NCBI RefSeq assembly: GCF_000384215.1
Contig: NZ_KB913032.1
Span: forward strand, 831,021 to 895,020
Source of the DNA: Amycolatopsis alba DSM 44262
GTDB taxonomy: Bacteria; Actinomycetota; Actinomycetes; Mycobacteriales; Pseudonocardiaceae
Reading direction: 5' to 3'
Length of the DNA: 64,000 nucleotides
The notes under the pieces are model-generated. The model saw only the letters and a program-made list of their open reading frames with translations. It was not told where the DNA came from and did not search any database. A program made the translations under genes and the position numbers. Shown here piece after piece: positions 40,067 through 49,408 of this stretch. How positions within the stretch are numbered: the first letter of the stretch is position 1; each line of letters opens with the position of its first letter.

Positions 40067-43000
40067 CCACGACTTCGCCGCCCGGCATGCGCGAACTGCG
40101 GTTACGCGCCACGTTGCTTTCGCACTACGAACTTCCGTGGCTGGGGGTCGGCGCCGAACTCACCGAGACGATCGGCCCGACGCTGTTCCCGGATTCGACC
40201 AGGGTCCGGACCGGCGACGGGCAGCGGCATTGGCGTCTCAATGACACAGTGCGCCGGTCGCTCGTCCTTCAGGCGGACTTCGCCGAACTGCGCGCCGCCT
40301 GGGCGAGGATCCCGCGACGGCCCGCCGACGACCGGCAATGGGCGATCGACCAGTACATCGGCGCCGGTACCCCGGTCGACCTGGATTCGCTGAGCCTGCC
40401 CCGGCTCCGCGCGGTCGCCTGGCTGGCCCGCTGGCTGGGCGGGGTCGCCGAACATCTGCCCGCCGGCGACGAACTGGCGAAAGAGCTCGGCATCGGCGAG
40501 CTGCTCGAACCGTTCCGCGCGCTCGCCGGTGATCACTTCGTCGGCCGCGGCGACGTGCTGGGCGAACTCGAAAACCGGTTCCGTGAGCCGAGGGCGCCCG
40601 TGCTCATCCACGGTCTCGGCGGGATCGGGAAATCCGCGGTCGCGGTCCGGCACCTGCTGGATCTCGCGGGCCGGCGGCGGGCACTGGTCGGCTATCTGAA
40701 CTTCGACCACAGCGCGATCGACCCGGCGGAACCGGTCAGCCTGATCGCGGCGATCGCCCGCCAGGTGACCGTGCAGATCGACGGACCGGCCGGACCCAAC
40801 GCCGCCGCCAGGCTGGCCACGGAATGCCACGAACGGCTGCGCGCGGGAAATCGCGCCCTCGAGGCCCCGAGCGCGGGCAGCGCCGCCAGGGTCCCCCACG
40901 ACGACCTGCTCGACGAGCTGGCCAAGGCTGTCGACGGCGACCGTCTGCTCCTCGTGTTCGACACCTTCGAAGAGGTGCAACGCCGCGACCGGCCCATTCA
41001 GCGCCGGTTCTCGGAGTTCCTCGCCGAGCTGTCCCGCCGTCTCGACCAGCCGTCCGTGATCCTCGCGGGCCGGTCACCCGCTCCCGAGCTCGGTCTCGAC
41101 GAGATCCGGCTGACCGGTCTCGATCGCGGCGAAGCCGTCGACCTGCTGCTGAAGCTCCTGCCCGCGCATCCGCCGTCGGACGCGCGCAGGATCGTCGATC
41201 TGGTCGGCACCAGCCCGCTCGCGCTGCACCTGGCGGCGGGTGTGCTGCGCAAGGCCCCGCTGGACGAGGCGTTGCAGGACATCGCCGTGCACCGGGGGAC
41301 GATCGAAGGTGAGCTGTACCGGCGGCTGCTCGGGCACATCCAGGACCCCGACGTCCGCCGGATCGCCCATCCGGGCCTGACCTTGCGCCGGGTCACTCCC
41401 GAGCTGATCCAGGACGTCCTCGCGAAGCCGTGCCTCGTCGACGTACCGGACGCCGGACGTGCCTGCTCCCTGTTCGACGGCCTGGCGCGCGAAGCGATGC
41501 TGGTGACGCGGACACCCGACGGGCAGGCGGTGGTCCACCGCACCGACGTGCGGCAGACCATGCTGCGCAGGCTGGCCGCGGACGAAACCGTCGTGGCGAA
41601 ACGGATCCACCGAGCCGCCGTGCGGTACTACAACGGCCGCGGCGGGGTCGTCGCCCGTGCGGAGGAGATCTACCACCGCCTGATGCTCGGCCAACGGCGG
41701 GAAACCCTCGACACGCGATGGGACGACTCCGTCCTGGCTCATCTCCTGCCGTCACTGGACGACCTCCCGCCCGCGTCCAAGGCGTACCTGGCCGCGAAAT
41801 CCCCGACGCTGTCGGTCTCCGACGAGGACCTCCGGCAGGCCGACATCGAGGTCGGGAGACGGCTGGTCATCCGCCGGGCCGCGGAGCTCGTCAGCGCGGG
41901 CGACGGCACAGAAGCGCTACGGGAACTCGACGACCATGTCTCCCGGACCTCCGACCGGTCCCCTGCGCTGAGCGGGCTGAGGGTGCAGGCACTGGAGCTT
42001 CTCGGCCGCTTCGAAGAGGCGCTGTCCGTCGCCGTCGAGGAACGCAAACACCTGGCACACGCCGGAGCGATGCAGGACTTCGTCGTCTTCACCCTGCACA
42101 GGGCGCGGATGGACGAGCGGCTCGGCAACGCCGCCGCCGCGAAGCCCTATCTGACCGAAACGCTCACCCAATGCCGTCGCCTGCCGCCGACACCTCAGCA
42201 TCTGCTCGGCAGGGTCGGGCTCATCGTGTGCCTGCTCCGGCTACGGCGGTACGGGCTGCCGCTCGGCGACGGTCTGGTCGAAGAGCTGAGCGCGGAAGCC
42301 GTGGAGGTCGCCGATCGGCTGCCGATCAAGGAGATCAGCACCGTTCCCGGCCTCTTGCGGGATCTCGCGGCCGAGCTGGGGGAACGGTCACCCCGGCTGC
42401 TCGATGCGGCGCTTCGCCGGGTCGGCCTCGCGGGCACGGAAACCGAGCTCGCCGAATTCGCCATGGTGGAGCTGACCGCCCGCGGCAGGCTCCAGCTGGG
42501 CTCGCAGGTCTCGAAACTGCTCGGCGAACAGGACGACGCGACGGCACGCGAAATCGTCGAGTCGTACCAGTCCGAGGCGGAATCCGCCTTGTACCGGGAT
42601 CACCAGTCCGAAGCCACCGCCTCCCCGCACTCCACGCTTCCGGTCGGCGGGCAGGCCGCGGCGCTCGAAGCCGAACTGGCGAGAAACCATCACCGATCGG
42701 GACGGCCCGCCGAAGCACTTCCGCACTACGACCGCGCGATCGGCCAAGGCGGGCAGATCGCGCCGCTCCTGCTCGACCGGGGCCGCGCTCATCTGGCGCT
42801 CGACAACGTTGCGGCGGCGGAGCGCGATCTGTCCGGCAGCCTGCACCTGACATACGAACAGGGCCAGCCGCTGCTGGAGGCACATGTCCACCGGAGTATG
42901 GGCATCCTGGCGAGGCGGACCGGCGACATCGCGAAAGCGTTGCGGCACTACGAACTCTGCCTCCGCCTGTACGCCGTGGAGGCGCCCTACCTGGTCCCCG

Positions 43001-44925
43001 CGACGCAGCTCGATCAAGCGAGGGCCCTGCTCGACGCCGGGCTGTCCGGTGAGGCCGACGCCGTCCTGGAGGAGGCCCTGCCCGCGTTGCGGAGGCAGAG
43101 CTCGGGACACGAACTGGCACAGGCCGAACTCATCGGCGCCGCCACGAAACTCCTGGAGGACGATCCGGAGCAGGCCAGGCGGCTCGCCGCTTCGGCGCAA
43201 CGGCGCTTCGCCCGGCGGCGAGAGGCGGGCTGGGTCGAAATCGCCAGGCTGATGCGGATGCGGGTGGACACGGCCCTCGTCCTGGCAGGTACGCCGTCGA
43301 GGTCCGCGTCGGCCGCCAAAGCCGCCGCCCTCGCCGACAGGCTGAAGGGGCACGGCCTCGCGGAGGAGTCCGCGACCGCGATGCTGCTGGGCGTCCGGCT
43401 CGCCATCCACAAAGGACAGATCGACATCGCCGAGACCTTGCTGGGCCGTGTTCGCCGTCCTGGCAAGAATTCCACGATCGACCGGCGGATGCTCTGGCGC
43501 CTGGCCCGCACCGAGCTCGCGGCCGTCACGGACACCAGGCAAGCCATCGCCGAAGCGCGGCGCGGCCTGACCGAACTCAGCACCATCAGGGATCACGAAG
43601 GCGGTCTGGACGTGGTGTCCGGCGCCGCCGCGCACGGCCGCGAACTCGGCGAACTGGCGGTCGGGCTCGCCCTGCGGCACGGCGAGCCACGGACCCTGCT
43701 CCGGGTCCTGGAACAGACCAAAGCACAGGTCTACCGGTATCGTCCGCTGCCGAACCTCGATGATCCGGACTTGCACGGCAAGGTGAAGGAGATGCGGTCC
43801 CTGGCGCGGACGCTGCACGCGGCGCGACAGGAAGGGAAACCGGCCACCAAGGTGGCCACCAGGCTTTCCCTTCTGCAGCAGGACATCACGCGGCTCTCGC
43901 GGTATTCGAGCCCCTGGGGCAGGCCCCGCCCGACAGCCGACATCGCGAGCGTCACCGATCGGCTCGGAGATCGCGCCTTTGTCAGCTTCGCCCGCTTCGG
44001 CGAGACCCTCTCCGCCGTCGTCGTGGCCGGCGGTGAAACCAGGCTCGTCGAACTGGGCGCCGCGTCCGAAGTGGACGAACAGGCGCGGATGCTGCATGCC
44101 GACCTCGACGCGCTGGCGCCGGACGGTCTCCCCCGGCCGCTCGCCGACGTCATCGGCGAATCGGCTTCGCGACGCGCGGATCAGCTGGACAAGGGGCTGC
44201 TGGCGCCGATCGCCCGGATGATCGGCGACCGGGAACTGGTCATCGTGCCGACCGGCAGCCTGTACGCGGTGCACTGGGGGGCGCTCCCGTCACTGGCAGG
44301 CGTCCCGGTCACCGTCGCACCGTCGGCGACCGCCTGGCTGGCCGCCGAAGACGTCGCCGCCCGGCCGGGTAGCGGGTCGATCGTGCTGGCAGCCGGTCCG
44401 GGACTCGGCACGGCGATGGGAGAACTCAAGGACCTCCGCGTCATGCACCCCCGTGCGCGAACGTTGACCGGTCCGGCCGCGACCGTCATGGGCGTCCTGA
44501 ATTCCCTCGACGGCGCCGAACTCGCGCATGTGGCCGCACTCGGACAGCACGTGCCCGACAACGCGCTGTTCTCCCGCCTCGAACTCGTCGACGGACCGTT
44601 GTACGCCCACGAGCTCGCGAACCTGCGTCGCCCGCCCAGACAGGTCGTCCTCGCCTCCAGCGAACTCGCCCTCGCCCGCATCAGACCGGGGGACGAGGCA
44701 CTCGGGTTCGCGGGCGCGCTGCTCGCGTCCGGCTCGGCGACGATCGTCGGGGCGGTCAGCAGGGTCGGCGAACGCGCGGCCGCTTCGGTGTCCGTCGAGC
44801 TCCACGACGCTCTCCGGCGGGGCCTGTCCATGGCGACCGCGCTCGCCGAGGTCGTCGGCAGGGATCCCCTGCGCCGCCCCTTCATCTGCCTCGGCAGCGG
44901 TGGCGCCCCACCGCACAGGCAGTAA
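40063..44925 (+). CDS. Giant NB-ARC/TPR protein ending in a CHAT-like pseudo-protease domain
   Basis: A 1620-aa protein. The N-terminal domain (about 1-150) is of unknown type. The NB-ARC ATPase has P-loop GLGGIGKSAVAV near residue 189 and Walker B LLLVFDTFEEV near 298. A winged-helix region follows, then a long helical TPR-rich array (about 600-1200). The C-terminal CHAT fold (about 1280-1615) has VPTGSLYAVHWGALPSL. In active CHAT proteases the catalytic histidine lies in AAHG or THG and the cysteine in LSAC. Here the aligned stretches read VAALGQHVPDN and VVLASSELAL, so H is L and C is S. It may therefore be a sensor or binding platform. It overlaps the NTPase gene by 4 bases (ATGA). Confidence 0.85.
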   Translation: MTTTSPPGMRELRLRATLLSHYELPWLGVGAELTETIGPTLFPDSTRVRTGDGQRHWRLNDTVRRSLVLQADFAELRAAWARIPRRPADDRQWAIDQYIGAGTPVDLDSLSLPRLRAVAWLARWLGGVAEHLPAGDELAKELGIGELLEPFRALAGDHFVGRGDVLGELENRFREPRAPVLIHGLGGIGKSAVAVRHLLDLAGRRRALVGYLNFDHSAIDPAEPVSLIAAIARQVTVQIDGPAGPNAAARLATECHERLRAGNRALEAPSAGSAARVPHDDLLDELAKAVDGDRLLLVFDTFEEVQRRDRPIQRRFSEFLAELSRRLDQPSVILAGRSPAPELGLDEIRLTGLDRGEAVDLLLKLLPAHPPSDARRIVDLVGTSPLALHLAAGVLRKAPLDEALQDIAVHRGTIEGELYRRLLGHIQDPDVRRIAHPGLTLRRVTPELIQDVLAKPCLVDVPDAGRACSLFDGLAREAMLVTRTPDGQAVVHRTDVRQTMLRRLAADETVVAKRIHRAAVRYYNGRGGVVARAEEIYHRLMLGQRRETLDTRWDDSVLAHLLPSLDDLPPASKAYLAAKSPTLSVSDEDLRQADIEVGRRLVIRRAAELVSAGDGTEALRELDDHVSRTSDRSPALSGLRVQALELLGRFEEALSVAVEERKHLAHAGAMQDFVVFTLHRARMDERLGNAAAAKPYLTETLTQCRRLPPTPQHLLGRVGLIVCLLRLRRYGLPLGDGLVEELSAEAVEVADRLPIKEISTVPGLLRDLAAELGERSPRLLDAALRRVGLAGTETELAEFAMVELTARGRLQLGSQVSKLLGEQDDATAREIVESYQSEAESALYRDHQSEATASPHSTLPVGGQAAALEAELARNHHRSGRPAEALPHYDRAIGQGGQIAPLLLDRGRAHLALDNVAAAERDLSGSLHLTYEQGQPLLEAHVHRSMGILARRTGDIAKALRHYELCLRLYAVEAPYLVPATQLDQARALLDAGLSGEADAVLEEALPALRRQSSGHELAQAELIGAATKLLEDDPEQARRLAASAQRRFARRREAGWVEIARLMRMRVDTALVLAGTPSRSASAAKAAALADRLKGHGLAEESATAMLLGVRLAIHKGQIDIAETLLGRVRRPGKNSTIDRRMLWRLARTELAAVTDTRQAIAEARRGLTELSTIRDHEGGLDVVSGAAAHGRELGELAVGLALRHGEPRTLLRVLEQTKAQVYRYRPLPNLDDPDLHGKVKEMRSLARTLHAARQEGKPATKVATRLSLLQQDITRLSRYSSPWGRPRPTADIASVTDRLGDRAFVSFARFGETLSAVVVAGGETRLVELGAASEVDEQARMLHADLDALAPDGLPRPLADVIGESASRRADQLDKGLLAPIARMIGDRELVIVPTGSLYAVHWGALPSLAGVPVTVAPSATAWLAAEDVAARPGSGSIVLAAGPGLGTAMGELKDLRVMHPRARTLTGPAATVMGVLNSLDGAELAHVAALGQHVPDNALFSRLELVDGPLYAHELANLRRPPRQVVLASSELALARIRPGDEALGFAGALLASGSATIVGAVSRVGERAAASVSVELHDALRRGLSMATALAEVVGRDPLRRPFICLGSGGAPPHRQ

Positions 44926-45192
44926 CGAAGAAACCGGCGACCGGCGGGCCATGCCCGATACTGCCCAACCAGAACCGCGCCAGGGCAACAATTCGCGAAA
45001 CCCCCTGCTCCGCCCGGCCACGTAAGATGGTTGCGTGGCAGGGTTTTCGCAAGCTTTCCCGCGGGTTCCTGCTGACCCCGGCCCCGGTCGAAGCGGCCGG
45101 CCCGTCGCGCCAGAACAGTCTGACGAACCACCGCACCACGCGGATCTTCGTCCGGTATCCGCGCCCGCGTCCCTTCAGCGAAAGGCTTTCCG

Positions 45193-46038
45193 ATGCCAGA
45201 AGGACCCGACCCGAGCGGCACGAGCAAAAGCCCCTGGGAAGTCGCCGTCACCCACGGCAAACGCCTCGCCGTCACCGCGGAAGACCTCCTGCAGCGCGCC
45301 TTGGCGACCGCGGGCCTCCGGCAGCCCGACTCGACGATCGCCGCCGACTCGCAGGACTACTGGCGGCGGCCGAGCGGATCACGGTGGGCCGCCGACTCGC
45401 ATTGGCGGGACGCCCCGGTGTTCCGGGGAACCGACCTCTGGGACCGGATCGGCGCGGAGCACCTCGCGATGTTCGAAGCCGGGGCACGGATGGCGGAGTT
45501 CACCCGGTCCTGGGATCGGGTGATCGAATGGGGCTGCGGCGGGGGCGCCAACGCGGTGCATTTCGCACCGCGCGCCAAGGAGTTCATCGGGGTCGACATC
45601 TCCCGCGACTCGCTCGAGGAGTGCGGCGGGCAGATCGCGAGCGTCTGTGACACGCCGTTCCTGCCCGTGGCCGTCGATGTCGCCGAACCGGAATCCGCGC
45701 TCGGGGACATCGACGGCGTCTGTGACGTGTTCCTCTCCTTCTATGTTTTCGAGCTGATCCCCTCGCCGGAATACGGCGAGCGGCTGCTGCGCATCGCCCG
45801 CGACCTCCTCGCCCCCGGCGGTCTCGCCCTGATCCAGGTCAAATACGACACCGGCTACTGGCGCACCAAATCCCGGCGGCGCTCCTACCGGCGCGGCCTG
45901 GCGAACATGACGACGTATCCGATCCACGGCTTCTGGGAACTCGCCGAACGCTGCGGCTTCATTCCGCGAGCGGTCCGGCTGGTGCCGCGAAACGACCTCG
46001 ACGAGCGTTACGCGTATTTCTTCCTTTCCAAGAACTAG
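45193..46038 (+). CDS. Class I SAM-dependent methyltransferase
   Basis: A 281-aa methyltransferase. The SAM motif I is VIEWGCGGGANAVHF near residue 110, the acidic loop is FIGVDISRDSLEECG, and motif III is GGLALIQVKYDTGYW. The N-terminal 100 residues (with DSQDYWRRPSGSRWAADSHW) probably form a substrate cap. Substrate unknown. It follows the conflict operon after 267 bases and seems to be independent of it. Confidence 0.82.
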   Translation: MPEGPDPSGTSKSPWEVAVTHGKRLAVTAEDLLQRALATAGLRQPDSTIAADSQDYWRRPSGSRWAADSHWRDAPVFRGTDLWDRIGAEHLAMFEAGARMAEFTRSWDRVIEWGCGGGANAVHFAPRAKEFIGVDISRDSLEECGGQIASVCDTPFLPVAVDVAEPESALGDIDGVCDVFLSFYVFELIPSPEYGERLLRIARDLLAPGGLALIQVKYDTGYWRTKSRRRSYRRGLANMTTYPIHGFWELAERCGFIPRAVRLVPRNDLDERYAYFFLSKN

Positions 46039-46126
46039 GCGAGGTTTGGCATGGCAGGCCCGGTATTTGTTCACCTGTGCCTGACCTGCGCGAGGGTGGT
46101 AGGTGCGCGGGTGTATTCCGGTCACA

Positions 46127-46369
46127 GACCTTGATCAACGGAGGATCCGGGACGCTCAGCGTCCCCGATCCTCCGTTGATCAAGGTCGTGCCCGCCATGC
46201 CTGTGGCAGACAACCCGACGGGGGAAGATTCCGGACGTTCAACGGCCGGAATCCTCCCCCGTCGACCAGAGCCCGCCTGTGAAGGATTGAGACGTTCACT
46301 ATCCCAAATCCCTCATCAACGAGACCGAGCGTGGAAGATCCAGGACGTTGAACGTCCCAAATCCTCCAC
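46127..46369. repeat. Array of four related hairpin elements
   Basis: Four diverged inverted repeats in tandem: 46127-46187 (30-base arms, one mismatch), 46217-46263, about 46280-46313 (degenerate) and 46331-46369. All share a core like GGAAGATCC-GGACGTT-AACGTCC-AAATCCTCC. They lie in the 543-base gap between the methyltransferase and LysR genes. A single arm of another hairpin family (AAGGAGGCCTTCACGGAC) follows at 46415-46432. No gene is visible in this gap. The first hairpin may end the methyltransferase transcript. Confidence 0.75.
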
Positions 46370-46581
46370 ACCCGACCGCCAACCGCACCAACGGGTAAGC
46401 AAATACTGGTCTTCAAGGAGGCCTTCACGGACTTCCGATCGCACACTGGAGTCGGCGCCGAAACTGGACTTGTTCCACTGTGGACAGATCGGGTTCGAGC
46501 GGTCCGGCCACCGTCACGAGCGACATCGTGCGGGCGCGTTCCCGACACTGCGATCAGCGTCCCTGTATGTAGGATTTCGGC

Positions 46582-47493
46582 ATGCCCGAACCGTCGTTCA
46601 CCCTCGTGCAACTGCGCTACTTCGAGGCGGCGGCCCGGCACTTGAGCATGACCGCCGCGTCGAAGGAGCTGGTGGTGTCGCAGTCGGCCGTGTCGACCGC
46701 GATCGCGCAGCTGGAGAAGGAAATGGGCGTGCAGTTCCTGCTGCGCCACCACGCCCGCGGGCTCAGCCTGACCACGGCGGGCGAGGCGTTCTACAAGCGG
46801 GTGCTGAACTTCCTCGCCCACGGTGCCGAACTGGTCGAGACGGCGCGGCAGTCCGGCACGGAGCTGGTGGGGACGCTGACGGTCGGCTGTTTCGCCACTC
46901 TCGCGCCCTTCCGGTTGCCCAGTCTCCTGGCGAAATTCGAGGCCCGGCATCCCCAGGTCCACGTGTCCCTGCGCGAAGGTGAACACCAAGCGCTGAAGAC
47001 GGCCCTTCGTTCAGGCGGCACCGAACTCGCCCTGCTCTACGGCTACGACCTCGACGAGGACATCGACAGCCAGGTCGTGGGCAGCGCGGCGCCGTATGCC
47101 CTGGTCCCCGAGGACCACTGGCTCGCCCGGCGGAAGAGCCGCCGGGTGTCGCTGCGGGAGCTGGCCGAGGAGCCCATGGTGCTCCTCGACCTGCCACACA
47201 GCCGCGAGTACCTCCAGTCCGTCCTGCGTGACGTCGGGGTGGAACCGCGGATCCGGCACCGCAGCACCGGCTACGAGACCGTCCGATCGCTCGTCGCGTC
47301 CGGCCACGGTTTCGCCCTCCTCAACCAGCGCCCGCCGGACGACACCACGTACTCGGGCGCGAAGGCCGTGCCGCTCACGCTCACCGACGCCGTCCCGGCG
47401 CTGGAGATCGTCGTCGCCTCGATGCGCGGGGCGCGGCTCACCCGGCGGGCGCAGGAGTTCCGGGAGCTGTGCCGCACCCAGTACACTCGCTGA
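46582..47493 (+). CDS. LysR-family transcriptional regulator
   Basis: A 303-aa LysR protein. The N-terminal winged HTH is FTLVQLRYFEAAARHLSMTA, then KELVVSQSAVSTAIAQLEKE, followed by the two-lobe effector domain (TVGCFATLAPFRLPSLLAKF). It ends 3 bases before the convergent stop of the monooxygenase gene. It probably controls that gene and the RidA operon beyond it, whose shared promoter region is 48766-48985. Confidence 0.9.
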   Translation: MPEPSFTLVQLRYFEAAARHLSMTAASKELVVSQSAVSTAIAQLEKEMGVQFLLRHHARGLSLTTAGEAFYKRVLNFLAHGAELVETARQSGTELVGTLTVGCFATLAPFRLPSLLAKFEARHPQVHVSLREGEHQALKTALRSGGTELALLYGYDLDEDIDSQVVGSAAPYALVPEDHWLARRKSRRVSLRELAEEPMVLLDLPHSREYLQSVLRDVGVEPRIRHRSTGYETVRSLVASGHGFALLNQRPPDDTTYSGAKAVPLTLTDAVPALEIVVASMRGARLTRRAQEFRELCRTQYTR

Positions 47494-47496
47494 AGG

Positions 47497-48765
47497 TCAC
47501 CGGTACCGCAGATAGGCGCGATGGGTCGCGATGTGGTCGGCCACGAGTTTGGCGTCGTGCCACACCCCCCAGATGAAACTCGAGCCGCGGCGCACCTGCC
47601 ATGGCAGGCCCAAGAAGTACACGCCGAGCTCGGAGGACACCCCTCGCCGGTGGTCCGGTTTGCCGTTCTCGTCGAACGCGTCGACCTGGAGCCAGCCGTA
47701 GTCGACGGCGAAACCGGTCGCCCAGACGATCGAGCGGACCCCGGCCGCGGCGAGGTCGAGTTCCAGGATCGGGTCGGTGGCACGTTCCGGATCCGGGCCC
47801 AGCACACGGGCTTCCGGTTCCTCGGGCAGATCCAGCCCGTTGCGCGTGGCGTAGGCGTCGGCTTCGTCGAGGACCGCGAGATAGCCCGCGTCGCCGCGGG
47901 CGAGGTTGGCCGCGAGATCCGGCGCGAAGCGGAGAACGCCTTCGTCGTACGAAGAGGTCAGGCCGACGAGCTCGATCCCCATCCCGGCGAGGGCCCGGAA
48001 GTCCACCGTTCGCCCGCCGCGCGCACCGCTGACCGCGATGGTGACGTGCTCCGCGCCCTGCGGCGGGATGTCGGCGTCCCACTTGCCCATGACGCCCAGC
48101 CACCAGCAGAAGTCGCGTCCGCGATACCGGCGCGGCGGCCGCTCGTGGGGGCCGACGGAGAGGTACACGCGCCGCCCGGAGCGGTGGAGTTCTTCGGCGA
48201 TCTGCACCCCCGACGACCCGGCCCCGACCACCAGCACCGCGCCTTCGGGCAGTTGCCCTGGATTGCGGTAGCCGCTGGAATGGAGCTGCGCGATCCCGGC
48301 GTCCTCCGGCACGATCGGCGGGAAAACCGGACGCTGGAACGGCCCGGTCGCCGCGATGACGTACCGCGTCTCGATGGTCCCGTCCGAGGTCTCCACGTGG
48401 AAACCCTGGCGTCCTTCGTTCTTCCGGACGGACGTCACCTCGACCCCGGTCCGGATCGGCGCGGCGATCTTCTCCGCGTAGGCCTCGAAATACTCGGCGA
48501 CCCGGTCCTTGGTGGGAAAGTCGTCGGGGCCCAGGCCGTCGAACTCCAGGCCGGGAAAGCGGTCGTGCCAGGCGGGGCCGTTCGCGACCAGCGAGTCCCA
48601 CCGCTCCGAACGCCAGCGTTCCGCGATCCGGTTCCGCTCCACGACGAGATGCTGGACCCCGTGGCCGCTCAGGTGCTCGCTCATCGCCAGACCGGCCTGG
48701 CCCCCGCCCACGACGAGAGCTTCCACCTCTTGGCTCGGCATCCCGACCTCCACTCCGTTCGACAT
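47497..48765 (-). CDS. Flavin-containing monooxygenase (FMO/BVMO type)
   Basis: A 422-aa two-dinucleotide-fold flavoprotein. The FAD motif is VVGGGQAGLAMSEHLSGHG near residue 20, the FMO-like identity segment is ATGPFQRPVFPPIVP and the NADPH motif is VVGAGSSGVQIAEEL near 175. Such enzymes oxidise amines, sulfides or ketones, or aromatic amino-acid derivatives in the YUCCA group. ATG 48765 follows GAGGAACAGG. It is divergent from the RidA-DUF1028-M20-MFS operon and probably starts the same catabolic route. Confidence 0.87.
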   Translation of the reverse strand: MSNGVEVGMPSQEVEALVVGGGQAGLAMSEHLSGHGVQHLVVERNRIAERWRSERWDSLVANGPAWHDRFPGLEFDGLGPDDFPTKDRVAEYFEAYAEKIAAPIRTGVEVTSVRKNEGRQGFHVETSDGTIETRYVIAATGPFQRPVFPPIVPEDAGIAQLHSSGYRNPGQLPEGAVLVVGAGSSGVQIAEELHRSGRRVYLSVGPHERPPRRYRGRDFCWWLGVMGKWDADIPPQGAEHVTIAVSGARGGRTVDFRALAGMGIELVGLTSSYDEGVLRFAPDLAANLARGDAGYLAVLDEADAYATRNGLDLPEEPEARVLGPDPERATDPILELDLAAAGVRSIVWATGFAVDYGWLQVDAFDENGKPDHRRGVSSELGVYFLGLPWQVRRGSSFIWGVWHDAKLVADHIATHRAYLRYR

Positions 48766-48985
48766 CCTGTTCCTCAGGATCGTGGCGGCGGAGTGTTGTC
48801 TTTGTCCAACAGATGTTTCCGCCCTTCAAGATCTGATTTACAGATCCAACGTGACCTGGACTGCATCTGAATTTTCGATGCATTGGTCCTGAAACATCTT
48901 CTGTACAGAACACCGGTCCGCCGTCACGCTGTGGCGACGGGGCCCGTGTCCGGCGGGCTGCACCCTCTCCAGGGAAGGCTGAGCA

Positions 48986-49408
48986 GTGACCGTCCACCGG
49001 CGCATCCGCCCGTTCAACACGCGCGACACCTATCCCGAGCAGAACCTCGACAACGACCTCTGCCAGGCCGTCGTCGCCAACGGCACGGTCTACGTCCGCG
49101 GCCAGATCGGCCAGGACCTCGACACCAGCGAGTCCGTCGGGATCGGCGACGCGGCCGCGCAGGCGGAGCGGGCGATGGCCAACATCGCGCTGCTGCTCGA
49201 AGAAGCGGGCAGCCGGATGGAGCACCTGGTCAAGCTCACGATCTACCTGATCGACCCGCGCTACCGCGAAGACGTCTATCGCGCCGTCGGCCGCTGGACC
49301 AAGGGCGTGCACCCGATCTCGACCGGCGTGGTGGTGTCCGCGCTCGCGCGGCCGGAATGGCTGTGCGAGATCGACGCCGTCGCGGTGATCCCGGAGGAGG
49401 GGAAATGA
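48986..49408 (+). CDS. RidA/YjgF-family deaminase-like protein
   Basis: A 140-aa RidA-family protein. The conserved end is ALARPEWLCEIDAVAVI, with the arginine and glutamate used by RidA to bind and hydrolyse imines. Members remove reactive enamines/imines or act as specific deaminases in catabolic operons. GTG start with GGAAGG upstream. It overlaps the DUF1028 gene by 4 bases. An imine made by amine oxidation in this module is a plausible substrate. Confidence 0.88.
   Translation: MTVHRRIRPFNTRDTYPEQNLDNDLCQAVVANGTVYVRGQIGQDLDTSESVGIGDAAAQAERAMANIALLLEEAGSRMEHLVKLTIYLIDPRYREDVYRAVGRWTKGVHPISTGVVVSALARPEWLCEIDAVAVIPEEGK

Noticed and set aside
46127..46369. The hairpin array as a CRISPR array
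   Set aside because: Units are inverted repeats of uneven length and spacing, with no constant direct repeat, no spacers and no cas genes.
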